Shown here piece by piece: positions 1 through 6,593 of a stretch of 7,354 nucleotides of DNA. Every line of letters starts with the position of its first letter. The stretch's first letter is position 1. The translations under genes were made by a program, and so were the position numbers. The notes under the pieces were generated by a model. It did no database searches and had not been told where the DNA came from. It saw nothing but the letters and a program-made list of their open reading frames with translations. Origin of the DNA: Turicibacter sp. (lineage in GTDB: Bacteria > Bacillota > Bacilli > MOL361 > Turicibacteraceae); the NCBI GenBank assembly GCA_030531025.1, contig JAUMTV010000141.1:1-7354 (forward strand), in the 5' to 3' direction.

Positions 1-29
1 CATCAAAGTTGATTAATAAAAAGTTGAAT

Positions 30-59
30 TTGACAAACAATACAAACGAATGCTTTAAA
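30..59 (+). promoter_or_regulatory. Promoter of the SDR gene
   Basis: A perfect -35 TTGACA lies at 30-35 and a -10 TTTAAA at 54-59, separated by 18 bases, with an extended TGC directly before the -10 (51-53). This is a good vegetative sigma-A promoter about 20 bases upstream of the start codon. I saw no sigma-B-type GTTTAA/GGGTAT pair, although relatives of the gene in Bacillus are general-stress genes. Confidence 0.6.
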
Positions 60-79
60 ACACTAAAGGAGGATATTTT

Positions 80-955
80 ATGAGTACACCATGGAGTCAA
101 TTTCCTAAAACTGCACCGGCACAATCACAAAATAAACAGCCAGGTCTTGAATCACAAATGGATCCTAAACCGATTTATGATCATCCAGAGTATAATAAAG
201 GAACTGGTCGTTTAAAAGATAAAGTAGCAATTATCACAGGTGGTGATTCTGGAATCGGTCGTGCCGTCGCTTTAGCTTATGCTAAAGAAGGAGCAAAAGT
301 CGTTGTCGTTTATTACGATGAAACAGAAGATGCCAATGAAACTAAACAAGCAATTGAACAAGTACAAGGGGAGTGTTTACTCATTTCAGGTGATCTAACA
401 GATCCTCAATTTGCAACAGAAGTGGTCAATCAAACGTTAGCTAAATTCAATCAAATTAATATTTTAGTTAACAATGCGGCAGTTCAATATCCACAAAACG
501 AAATTACTCAAATTAAAGATGAAGATTTACATAAAACATTTGCAGTCAACTACTTTGGAACGTTTTATTTAACACGTGCCGTGGTCCCACATTTAACAGA
601 AGGCGATAGCATTATTAATACGACTTCAGTGACAGCTTTTGAGGGAAATGAAACCTTACTTGATTACTCATCAACTAAAGGGGCTTTAACAGCTTTCACT
701 CGTTCACTAGCAGCCAACTTAGCAAAAAAAGGAATTCGTGTCAATGCGGTGGCGCCAGGTCCTATTTGGACACCATTAATTCCAGCTTCATTTGATGCAC
801 AAAAAGTTTCTCAACATGGAGCTAATGTTCCAATGAAACGTATGGGACACCCAGTTGAATTAGCAGGTGCTTATGTGTTACTTGCTTCTAATGAAGGATC
901 ATATATTTCAGGAATTACACTTCATGTCAATGGAGGAACGATTATCAATTGCTAA
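80..955 (+). CDS. SDR family oxidoreductase, general stress protein 39 (YdaD/YhdF) type
   Basis: This is a probable cytoplasmic NAD(P)-dependent short-chain dehydrogenase/reductase of 291 residues. The Rossmann dinucleotide-binding motif TGGDSGIG is at residues 53-60, the structural NNAA at 131-134, the active-site Ser at S183, and the catalytic Y196-xxx-K200 in YSSTKGA; the PGP motif follows at 226-228. The N-terminal extension of about 45 residues before the Rossmann fold (FPK...QPGLESQMDPKP) is typical of the Bacillus YdaD/YhdF/YhxC group and separates it from the shorter FabG-like enzymes. The ATG is preceded by AAAGGAGG (65-72) at ideal spacing. It is monocistronic: own promoter upstream and terminator just after the stop. 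The substrate is unknown; a role in stress or redox detoxification is inferred only from the family. No catalytic residue is missing. Confidence 0.93.
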   Translation: MSTPWSQFPKTAPAQSQNKQPGLESQMDPKPIYDHPEYNKGTGRLKDKVAIITGGDSGIGRAVALAYAKEGAKVVVVYYDETEDANETKQAIEQVQGECLLISGDLTDPQFATEVVNQTLAKFNQINILVNNAAVQYPQNEITQIKDEDLHKTFAVNYFGTFYLTRAVVPHLTEGDSIINTTSVTAFEGNETLLDYSSTKGALTAFTRSLAANLAKKGIRVNAVAPGPIWTPLIPASFDAQKVSQHGANVPMKRMGHPVELAGAYVLLASNEGSYISGITLHVNGGTIINC

Positions 956-962
956 TGTGTTC

Positions 963-992
963 AAAAGAGATAGTTTAAACTATCTCTTTTTT
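963..992 (+). terminator. Intrinsic terminator after the SDR gene
   Basis: A perfect 28-base palindrome (963-990, arms AAAAGAGATAGTTT and its complement) begins 7 bases after the stop codon and ends in a run of T. The centre TTTAAA would form a small loop. The A-run on the left arm means it could also act on the opposite strand. Confidence 0.85.
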
Positions 993-1146
993 ATATAAAA
1001 CAAACGGTTGTTCGTTTGGTGCTTTCATACCTTTTAAAAGAAAACTAGCTCATTATAAAAATGATAACGCTATTTCTCGTACTTGATCACGCTTAGTCTA
1101 GCTTTTTAATGCCTGTGAGGCAACTTTTCTCATCGTCCGGATAAAT

Positions 1147-1164
1147 CACGAACAAGTGTTCGTG
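1147..1164. promoter_or_regulatory. LexA/DinR (SOS) box-like palindrome
   Basis: CACGAACA-AG-TGTTCGTG is a perfect 8+2+8 palindrome. Its core, CGAACAAGTGTTCG (1149-1162), fits the Bacillus LexA consensus CGAACRNRYGTTYC at 13 of 14 positions, with the GAAC-N4-GTTC core exact. It lies 83 bases upstream of the asnB start and downstream of the only candidate -35/-10 pair, so a repressor here might block elongation or overlap an unrecognised promoter. Another palindrome-binding repressor (TetR or LacI type) could use such a site equally well. Confidence 0.45.
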
Positions 1165-1245
1165 TATATTGTTTTGTTTTTTAGTAATTAAAAAAGGGGA
1201 TTCATCGTACACTAGGATATAACTTAGCATAAATAGGTGATACTC

Positions 1246-3099
1246 ATGTGTGGACTAGTTGTTTTAATGAAAAAACAAACAACGATTGAAGAGCTCCAAT
1301 TCATGCAGCACGCTTTAGATAAAATAAAGCATCGTGGACCAGACGACGAACGATTATATGTAACTGAACAACTCATCTTAGGATTCAATCGCTTAAGCAT
1401 TATTGACTTAGAAGGTGGCGCGCAACAACCCTTTCATTCAAGTGATGGATTATGCCATCTCGTATTTAATGGTGAAATCTATAATTATCTAGAGCTTCGC
1501 CATCAACTTGAAAAGCTAGGGTTTTATTTTGAAACCTCTTCAGAAGCTGAAGTGATCTTAACCTTATATCAATTACTCGGTCTTGATTTCATGACCCAAT
1601 TACGTGGCATGTTTTCTCTTGTGTTATATGATGAACAATTCAATCAATTAGTAGCTGTTCGTGACCGATTTGGAATCAAACCGCTGTATTATTATGCGTT
1701 TGAAGAAGGATTATTTTTAACATCTGAGCTTAAGGTTTTTAAATTTAATCATTATAATGAAAAGTATCTTGATTTTGAAGCGTTACAACATTATTTTACG
1801 TTTCAATACATTAAAGAACCTGCAACCTGTTTAAAAGACATTAAACTTCTTGAACCTGGAACGTTTTTAACGTATTCCTTTGAACAAGGACTTACCATTC
1901 AACGATTTGCTACTGTTGAATTATTGCCTACGAAAAAAACATCTTATATTTTAAAAGAAGAGCTCCAACAAGCGATTTTAAAATCTGTTCAAGCTCATCT
2001 ACAAAGTAATGTAGAAGTTGGGTGTTTTTTATCGGGAGGTCTTGATTCAACGATTATTGCCACCTGTGCAAAAGTGTTTAAAGAAGATCTTAAAGCATTT
2101 ACCCTTGGTTTTGAAGAAGAGGGGGATCGTGAAATTCCCATTGCTTTAAAAACAGCTGAAGACTTAAACCTTGATTTAAAAATAAAGACTTTAACTGCCA
2201 CACAATTTTTAGAGGAAGCAAAACTGGCGATTCACTTTCTAGATACGCCTTTAGCTGATCCATCTTCTGTTGCTATCTATAGCATTGCAAAAGAGGCAAG
2301 AAAAGAAGTGAAAGTCATTTTATCCGGCGAAGGCGCTGATGAGTTATTTGGAGGGTATCAAACTTATAAAGACGCAACGGCTCTAAAATTATTCAACTAT
2401 CTTCCCACTTCTTTTAAGAGCGTATTCAATAAGATAGCTCATTTTTTACCGTCGCTTCAAGACAAAAGCTTGATTCAACGTGCTTGTATTCCATTAAAAG
2501 ATCGCCATCTTGGAAAGGCCTTTGTTTTTAATGAAAAAGAAAAACAAAACCTTCTTTCCTTTTATCAAGACTCATTACCGATTACTTCTCTCACACATCC
2601 GATTTATGAAGGACTTATTAATTTGGATAGTTTAACTCAAATGCAAATGGTCGATATTAAAACATCGCTTCCTGGAGATCTTTTAGTAAAATCAGATCGA
2701 CTGACGATGGCACATGCTTTAGAGCTACGGGTGCCATTTTTAGATCAGCATGTTCTAGAGCTAACAAAGTACTTAAGCTGGCAAGATAAAATTAAAGGTC
2801 AACAAACAAAAATTTTACTACGTGAAGCATTTGCTGATGTGATTCCCCTTCATGCATTTGAGTCTCATCAAAAAGGGTATGCTGTTCCTTTAAAAAAGTG
2901 GCTTAAAAATGAACTATTTGATGAAGCACGGGACATTCTCTTATCTAAGAGTTGTGAACATCTCATCAATCAAAAGCTTGCGATTTCTTATTTAGAGTCA
3001 CATGCAAAAGGAAAGCGAGATTACGCACAAAAAATATGGACGCTCATCACGTTTATTTTATGGTATGAATCATGGATGAAAGAGAGTAAGATGGTATAA
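1246..3099 (+). CDS. asnB: Asparagine synthase (glutamine-hydrolysing), AsnB/AsnO type
   Basis: This 617-residue enzyme uses ATP and glutamine to amidate aspartate (EC 6.3.5.4) in the cytoplasm; some family members amidate peptidoglycan diaminopimelate instead. The ATG at 1246 is chosen over an upstream in-frame GTG (1237) because it gives MCGLVV, placing Cys2 as the N-terminal nucleophile, and because AGGTGA (1235-1240) sits 5 bases before it. The class II glutaminase domain (about 2-190) shows RGPDDE (30-35), R49 in NRLSIID, and FNGEIYN (74-80). The synthetase domain has the PP-loop SGGLDS (263-268) and SGEGADELFGGY (360-371). Length and overall pattern resemble B. subtilis AsnO (about 614) more than larger relatives. 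At the glutamine-binding SDxE motif the sequence reads SEAE (99-102), an Asp-to-Glu change. No terminator separates it from the next gene, so readthrough into it is possible. Confidence 0.93.
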   Translation: MCGLVVLMKKQTTIEELQFMQHALDKIKHRGPDDERLYVTEQLILGFNRLSIIDLEGGAQQPFHSSDGLCHLVFNGEIYNYLELRHQLEKLGFYFETSSEAEVILTLYQLLGLDFMTQLRGMFSLVLYDEQFNQLVAVRDRFGIKPLYYYAFEEGLFLTSELKVFKFNHYNEKYLDFEALQHYFTFQYIKEPATCLKDIKLLEPGTFLTYSFEQGLTIQRFATVELLPTKKTSYILKEELQQAILKSVQAHLQSNVEVGCFLSGGLDSTIIATCAKVFKEDLKAFTLGFEEEGDREIPIALKTAEDLNLDLKIKTLTATQFLEEAKLAIHFLDTPLADPSSVAIYSIAKEARKEVKVILSGEGADELFGGYQTYKDATALKLFNYLPTSFKSVFNKIAHFLPSLQDKSLIQRACIPLKDRHLGKAFVFNEKEKQNLLSFYQDSLPITSLTHPIYEGLINLDSLTQMQMVDIKTSLPGDLLVKSDRLTMAHALELRVPFLDQHVLELTKYLSWQDKIKGQQTKILLREAFADVIPLHAFESHQKGYAVPLKKWLKNELFDEARDILLSKSCEHLINQKLAISYLESHAKGKRDYAQKIWTLITFILWYESWMKESKMV

Positions 3100-3113
3100 A
3101 TAAAGAAGAGATA

Positions 3114-3122
3114 TGTTATAAT
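3114..3122 (+). promoter_or_regulatory. Extended -10 promoter of the cysteine hydrolase gene
   Basis: TGTTATAAT is a consensus TG-extended -10 (TATAAT at 3117-3122) just after the asnB stop codon. No good -35 is seen 16-18 bases upstream, as is common for extended -10 promoters. Transcription would begin near 3129, so the in-frame ATG at 3134 would lie at the very 5' end of the message, which favours the start at 3161. Confidence 0.6.
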
Positions 3123-3160
3123 AGAAGAACGACATGGTATTACAGTTTTCGGAGGATTTT

Positions 3161-3847
3161 ATGAAAAAGCCTAATTACTATTTTATCTCTTTTGTTGCTC
3201 TTTTAATCATCGTTGCTCTTTTAAACTTTTTAGTTGAATTAAATGCCTATACGCCGTATTCAAATCAGAATTCGATTTCTGTGATGAAACAGTCAACAGA
3301 TATTATGAGCGTTGTGGATTATCCAATTACCTTATTCACGTTAGAAGAACAATGTGTGAATGATTCTCATCAACAAATCGCCTGCCATCAGTTAGCGGAT
3401 GTAAAAAATGGCGATATTCTCATTACGAAATCCAATCATACGCTCTTATATCGACATGGTCATGCCGGGATTGTTGTTGATGTTGAAGCGGGACTTGTTC
3501 TTGAAGCTATCGGATATGGGACTCAGTCACGATTAGAATCACTCGAGAAATGGAATTACTATCCGACGGTGAAAGTTCTTCGCTTAAAAGAACAAGATGA
3601 AGAAGTGCTTTCAAGAGTAGTCGAGTCAGCGATGTCCAACTTTTTAGATCTTAACTATGATTTATTTGCCTCAAAAAATAATTTAACAACGACACATTGT
3701 TCAGATATCGTTTGGAAAGTATTTAATAGTATTGGAATTGACTTAGATAGCAATGGGGGATGGCTCGTGACACCAAAAGATATTAGCCAAAGTCAATATT
3801 TATACGAAGTGGAATCACATGGCTTTTCACCTAACCGTATTTGGTAG
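3161..3847 (+). CDS. Membrane-anchored permuted papain-fold cysteine hydrolase (YiiX/NlpC-P60-like)
   Basis: This is a 228-residue putative amidase or peptidase anchored outside the membrane. One hydrophobic segment (about residues 7-26) after a short KK-containing N-terminus acts as signal anchor; no lipobox is visible. The catalytic part shows the circularly permuted NlpC/P60 order: GDILIT (84-89), HGHAGIVV with H101 as likely catalytic His, VLEAIG with E115, and HCSDIVW with C180 as nucleophile. C65 and C75 lie in the extracytoplasmic linker and could form a disulfide. The ATG at 3161 has GGAGG at 3151-3155; an upstream in-frame ATG (3134) has no comparable site and would precede the anchor with nine extra residues. 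Relatives cleave amide or thioester bonds, but the substrate here is unknown. Its place directly behind an amidotransferase suggests, without proving, a cell-wall substrate. Confidence 0.82.
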   Translation: MKKPNYYFISFVALLIIVALLNFLVELNAYTPYSNQNSISVMKQSTDIMSVVDYPITLFTLEEQCVNDSHQQIACHQLADVKNGDILITKSNHTLLYRHGHAGIVVDVEAGLVLEAIGYGTQSRLESLEKWNYYPTVKVLRLKEQDEEVLSRVVESAMSNFLDLNYDLFASKNNLTTTHCSDIVWKVFNSIGIDLDSNGGWLVTPKDISQSQYLYEVESHGFSPNRIW

Positions 3848-3876
3848 CCTAACAACAATCAGTTGCTAGGCTTTTA
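3846..3876 (+). terminator. Intrinsic terminator after the cysteine hydrolase gene
   Basis: The hairpin AGCCTAACAAC / GTTGCTAGGCT (3846-3856 with 3862-3872, one A-C mismatch, AATCA loop) begins inside the stop codon and is followed by CTTTTAATTT. It separates this gene from the RelA/SpoT-domain gene. Confidence 0.78.
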
Positions 3877-3894
3877 ATTTATACGATTTTTCCA

Positions 3895-3924
3895 TTAGCC
3901 TAACGCTTTAATTCGCGATACAAT
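3895..3924 (+). promoter_or_regulatory. Candidate promoter of the RelA/SpoT-domain gene
   Basis: TACAAT (3919-3924) is a good -10. The best -35 is TTAGCC (3895-3900) at an 18-base spacing, which is weak. The left edge overlaps a second copy of TAGCCTAAC (3896-3904), whose first copy forms the left arm of the preceding terminator (3845-3853). Confidence 0.4.
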
Positions 3925-3959
3925 AAAGATGTAAACTTATTTAAAAAGGGGAGTTAATC

Positions 3960-5339
3960 TTGCCATTAGCAGAATTTAGATATATAGATAAAGCGTTAAC
4001 AACACTTGATGAAAAACGTGAACAATTAGAAGTTATTTCAAAACTTCTTCAAATGGAGTTTACAGAAATTATGAGCCTTTATACGATGGAGTATTTAAAT
4101 ATTACGACGCGTGTAAAGGGGCGAGATAGTTTAAAAGAAAAAATTCTTCGTCAAGGTTATTATAAAAAGTATAACGATCCCATTCGTTTAATTTATCAAT
4201 TATCTGATTTGATTGGGGTTCGTATTGAATGTCGCTTTGAACAAGATGAGCGTGCTATTTATAAAATGCTGAAAAAACATTTTAACGTTCGAAATGAAGA
4301 TGGCTACTACTATAATGAAATGAATCCGAATGTGAAGTTAAGTTTAGATGGTCGTCAACCTCAAAAACAAAAAAACGGATTTAAAATTTTCCGTATTGAT
4401 GGCTTAGTAACCGATACGGATACTGATCTTCCATTTGAGTTACAAATCAAATCACTAGTCAACTCATTCTGGGGTGAGATTGAACATAAAATTATTTATA
4501 AAAACTACAATTTCCTTTTAGTCGATGATTTATTAATTGAGATGATGCACTCGATCAAAAATAATCTTGCCTTACTCGATAAACAATTACTTACTATCTA
4601 TCGAAATGTTGAGCAACGTCAAACCGATGAAGATTATCAACGAAAAAACTTAGAGGAAGTCATGGCAAAAATGTGTAACGATGTCTTTGCCAAACAACTA
4701 AAAGAACAAATTGGGATGAATGTGAACATCAAAAAGGCTTGTCAAACGATTATGAAATATACCTTTTCACCGACTGGGACACTTGAGATTACGAATATTA
4801 GTGACTCTTTAATTAAAGCCTTAGAGCGTATCTCTGAAGTTTCTAACGAACGCGTTGAATTTAATGTGCCGATTGTTTTCTCACGCGAACCGATTTATAG
4901 TACGACATTTACTCAAATTATCGGCCCTTATTTTAGAGATGTCATGAATAAAGAGTTTCATTGGAACTTATTTTTTAAAATTTTATTTGAAATCGAACCA
5001 CAAGACAGTGTGGATGACTTTGAAAAATTTCTAGGATTCTTAGAAAATGCCTATCAAACGTCACCATCGATTACACGTCTTAAAAAAGTATTGTATTCAC
5101 AATTAGAAGAGCATGCCGATGAAGTTTTAAATGACTTAATTGAAACCGTCGCTCATACAATTGTGAAAATTGATGATGTCGAATGTATTTATGAAGATAG
5201 TATTACAAAGATTGCCTCAGTTATTGCAGATTCACTACGTGATATTACGGTTAAAATTACGACTTACGAACAATGGCAAGAACAAAAAGAGGCTATATTA
5301 GACGAATTCAAAGAAGGTTTACTTGAAGAATTATCATAA
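3960..5339 (+). CDS. Long RelA/SpoT-domain protein, putative (p)ppGpp synthetase with unknown C-terminal domain
   Basis: This 459-residue protein starts at TTG, supported by AAAAAGGGGAG ending 6 bases before it and the lack of a better ATG. The RelA/SpoT nucleotidyltransferase fold spans about residues 45-185. R51, K53, S57 and K61 reproduce the ATP-binding R-x-K-x3-S-x3-K spacing; D83 in LSDLIGVRI is the likely metal ligand; E160-x-Q162 in FELQIKS and W171..EH(175-176)..YK(180-181) complete the core. The G-loop that normally reads GYxSxH is NGFKIFRI (139-146), so the guanine-stacking Tyr is Phe and the Ser and His are lost. There is no HD hydrolase domain before it and no recognisable TGS or ACT domain after it. 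Residues about 215-459 are charged and mostly helical and match nothing I recognise. Ordinary small alarmone synthetases are about 200-260 residues. A catalytic, toxin-like or sensing role is possible; the alarmone product is inference only. Confidence 0.8.
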   Translation: MPLAEFRYIDKALTTLDEKREQLEVISKLLQMEFTEIMSLYTMEYLNITTRVKGRDSLKEKILRQGYYKKYNDPIRLIYQLSDLIGVRIECRFEQDERAIYKMLKKHFNVRNEDGYYYNEMNPNVKLSLDGRQPQKQKNGFKIFRIDGLVTDTDTDLPFELQIKSLVNSFWGEIEHKIIYKNYNFLLVDDLLIEMMHSIKNNLALLDKQLLTIYRNVEQRQTDEDYQRKNLEEVMAKMCNDVFAKQLKEQIGMNVNIKKACQTIMKYTFSPTGTLEITNISDSLIKALERISEVSNERVEFNVPIVFSREPIYSTTFTQIIGPYFRDVMNKEFHWNLFFKILFEIEPQDSVDDFEKFLGFLENAYQTSPSITRLKKVLYSQLEEHADEVLNDLIETVAHTIVKIDDVECIYEDSITKIASVIADSLRDITVKITTYEQWQEQKEAILDEFKEGLLEELS

Positions 5340-5340
5340 G

Positions 5341-5380
5341 AAAAGCGCAAACATGGAATTTTCCATGTTTGCGCTTTTTT
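5341..5380. terminator. Bidirectional terminator between convergent genes
   Basis: A perfect 18-bp stem (left arm AAAAGCGCAAACATGGAA, 5341-5358, right arm 5361-5378) with a minimal loop has a T-run on the right and an A-run on the left. It sits one base after the RelA/SpoT-domain stop and abuts the asparaginase stop codon (5379-5381), so it can end both convergent transcripts. Confidence 0.92.
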
Positions 5381-6359
5381 AGTCGATGAAATATGATTTA
5401 ACTTCTTCTAAGTTTTTAGAGACTGTTAAGACTAACATTAATTGAATACGTGCTTTTTGTCCATTTAGATTACTTGCTAAGATCGCACCTAATTGTTGTA
5501 ATTGAGCACCACCACCATCATAACCATAAGAACCTAACACACGTCCCATCGGAGAACGTGAGACAATCACCACTGGAATTTGTGCCTCAAGTGCTGCTTT
5601 AATTCCATCCATCATCATTGGTGGAACATTTCCACGTCCCATCGCTTCGATGACAATTCCTTTAGCTCCTTTTTCAACTAAGAAATGAAGTAGGGTAGAA
5701 TCCATCCCTGAAACAGCTTTCAATAAATGAACATCTGTCTCAATCGAATCCGTTGCGACATGTTTTGTTGGAATCGATTGTTTATGATAATAGATGACAT
5801 CATCTTGGTCAACAATTCCGATTGGTCCGAACTCTAATGATTTAAATGTATCTAAGCTCATTGTATGTGTTTTTGTCACTTCTCTTGCAGCATTCACTTC
5901 ATTATTTAAAACAACTAAAACACCTTTATTTCGTGATTTTGGATGAATTGCTGTACAAATTGCGGCTGCTAAATTACTTGGTCCATCGTAACCAAGCTCT
6001 GATCCATTACGCATCGCTCCAACAACGACAACTGGTTTTTCATTGTTCAAGCAAGCATCTAATAAATAAGCTGTTTCTTCTAAATTATCTGTTCCGTGGG
6101 TAACGACAACACCCGCAATATTTTCTTGATTTAACTTTTGTTCAACAATACGCTTTAACTCCATCATTTTTTCTGGCGTCATATGTGGCCCTGGATATTT
6201 TCCAAACTCCACAATATCAAGTTCCGCAATTTGATCAATGTTTGTGACCATTGACATAATATCTTCACTAGACATTGAAGGAATCGCGGCTTTCAGACGT
6301 GGATCTACTTTCATTGAAATGGTTCCACCTGTAAATATTACTGCTACTTTTTTTGACAT
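5379..6359 (-). CDS. L-asparaginase, cytoplasmic
   Basis: This 326-residue enzyme hydrolyses L-asparagine to aspartate and ammonia (EC 3.5.1.1). The TGGTI motif (10-14) carries nucleophile T13. HGTDNLEET (88-96) carries T90 and D91, and EVTKTHT (160-166) carries K163; together these match T12, T89-D90 and K162 of E. coli asparaginase II. GAMRNGSELGYDGPSN (114-129) is a further family signature. There is no signal peptide, so it acts in the cytoplasm even though its sequence is closer to the type II pattern than to B. subtilis AnsA. The first catalytic loop (MKVDPRLKAAIP, 16-27) lacks the Tyr used by E. coli enzymes (Y25). The ATG has GGAGG (6371-6367) 7 bases upstream. It is a single gene, convergent with the RelA/SpoT-domain gene; asnB nearby makes what this enzyme degrades. 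Confidence 0.94.
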   Translation of the reverse strand: MSKKVAVIFTGGTISMKVDPRLKAAIPSMSSEDIMSMVTNIDQIAELDIVEFGKYPGPHMTPEKMMELKRIVEQKLNQENIAGVVVTHGTDNLEETAYLLDACLNNEKPVVVVGAMRNGSELGYDGPSNLAAAICTAIHPKSRNKGVLVVLNNEVNAAREVTKTHTMSLDTFKSLEFGPIGIVDQDDVIYYHKQSIPTKHVATDSIETDVHLLKAVSGMDSTLLHFLVEKGAKGIVIEAMGRGNVPPMMMDGIKAALEAQIPVVIVSRSPMGRVLGSYGYDGGGAQLQQLGAILASNLNGQKARIQLMLVLTVSKNLEEVKSYFID

Positions 6360-6403
6360 AAAAAAGCCTCCACGTTTCTTATTTTAGTTTTACTACATAC
6401 AAA

Positions 6404-6418
6404 TAGAAATATTTTCTA
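6404..6418. promoter_or_regulatory. Possible operator at the asparaginase transcription start
   Basis: TAGAAA-TAT-TTTCTA is a 15-base inverted repeat with 6-bp arms, lying about where transcription from the putative - strand promoter would begin. The position suits a repressor site, but AT-rich palindromes of this length also arise by chance. Confidence 0.25.
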
Positions 6419-6423
6419 CGTTT

Positions 6424-6432
6424 AATATAACA
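6424..6432 (-). promoter_or_regulatory. Candidate extended -10 promoter of the asparaginase gene
   Basis: Read on the - strand the bases give TGTTATATT, a TG-extended -10 (TATATT at 6429-6424). No good -35 is present. The message would carry a leader of about 55 bases before the start codon. Confidence 0.45.
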
Positions 6433-6451
6433 CCCCAAAGATGAGATGGTC

Positions 6452-6509
6452 CTGTCATGCAAGACAGACTATAGTCTTGCTAAAAGTTTTTACGATGTAA
6501 AAACTTAGC
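6452..6509. repeat. Two adjacent perfect hairpins with an alternative pairing
   Basis: Hairpin one pairs GCAAGAC (6459-6465) with GTCTTGC (6474-6480); its interior and right arm include the palindrome AGACTATAGTCT (6466-6477). Hairpin two pairs AAGTTTTTAC (6484-6493) with GTAAAAACTT (6497-6506) around a GAT loop and extends through GCT/AGC (6479-6481 with 6507-6509) across a two-base bulge. CTGTC (6452-6456) can instead pair with GACAG (6463-6467), which excludes hairpin one. Neither hairpin has a T-tract, so they do not look like simple terminators. Confidence 0.55.
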
Positions 6510-6593
6510 TGGACTTATCTACGTAATATTTTACTCATTCTAATTCTTTGTTGCAACCTTTTGCCAAAAAAAGAAAGGGATGTCGGATGATAT

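Larger units (their letters stand above)
956..1245. other. Non-coding leader region between SDR gene and asnB
   Basis: After the terminator, this 290-base gap has no convincing gene. It holds an inverted repeat CAAACG-N6-CGTTTG (1001-1018), a possible weak promoter (TTGATC 1083-1088, 16-base spacer, TTTAAT 1105-1110), a GCCT-GTG-AGGC mini-hairpin (1111-1121) and the SOS-box-like palindrome described separately. A TATAAC at 1218-1223 close to asnB lacks a -35. No T-box signature (TGG-ACC-type antiterminator) is present, so tRNA-Asn-controlled attenuation is not supported. Two 11-codon frames (1061-1096 and 1109-1144) lack ribosome binding sites. Confidence 0.5.

Noticed and set aside
1061..1075. 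Catabolite-responsive (cre) site ATGATAACGCTATTT
   Set aside because: Two mismatches at conserved positions of the consensus and no clear promoter beside it.
1061..1144. Two 11-codon leader peptides (1061-1096, 1109-1144)
   Set aside because: No ribosome binding sites and no enrichment for Asn or Asp codons that would suggest attenuation.
956..1245. T-box riboswitch controlling asnB
   Set aside because: Length would allow one, but no TGG-ACC-type antiterminator bulge, no anticodon-specifier hairpin and no terminator just before asnB are visible.
1995..2201. Open frame of 68 codons on the - strand
   Set aside because: It lies wholly inside asnB opposite its PP-loop region, has no ribosome binding site and a low-complexity product.
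3134..3160. Upstream ATG start for the cysteine hydrolase
   Set aside because: No ribosome binding site, it lies only a few bases after the predicted transcription start, and the ATG at 3161 has a strong GGAGG and begins a normal signal anchor.
3161..3250. Lipoprotein signal on the cysteine hydrolase
   Set aside because: No Cys follows the hydrophobic segment; the first cysteine is residue 65, so a membrane anchor is more likely.
5846..6103. Open frame of 85 codons on the + strand
   Set aside because: Antisense to the asparaginase gene; leucine-rich translation typical of a shadow frame.
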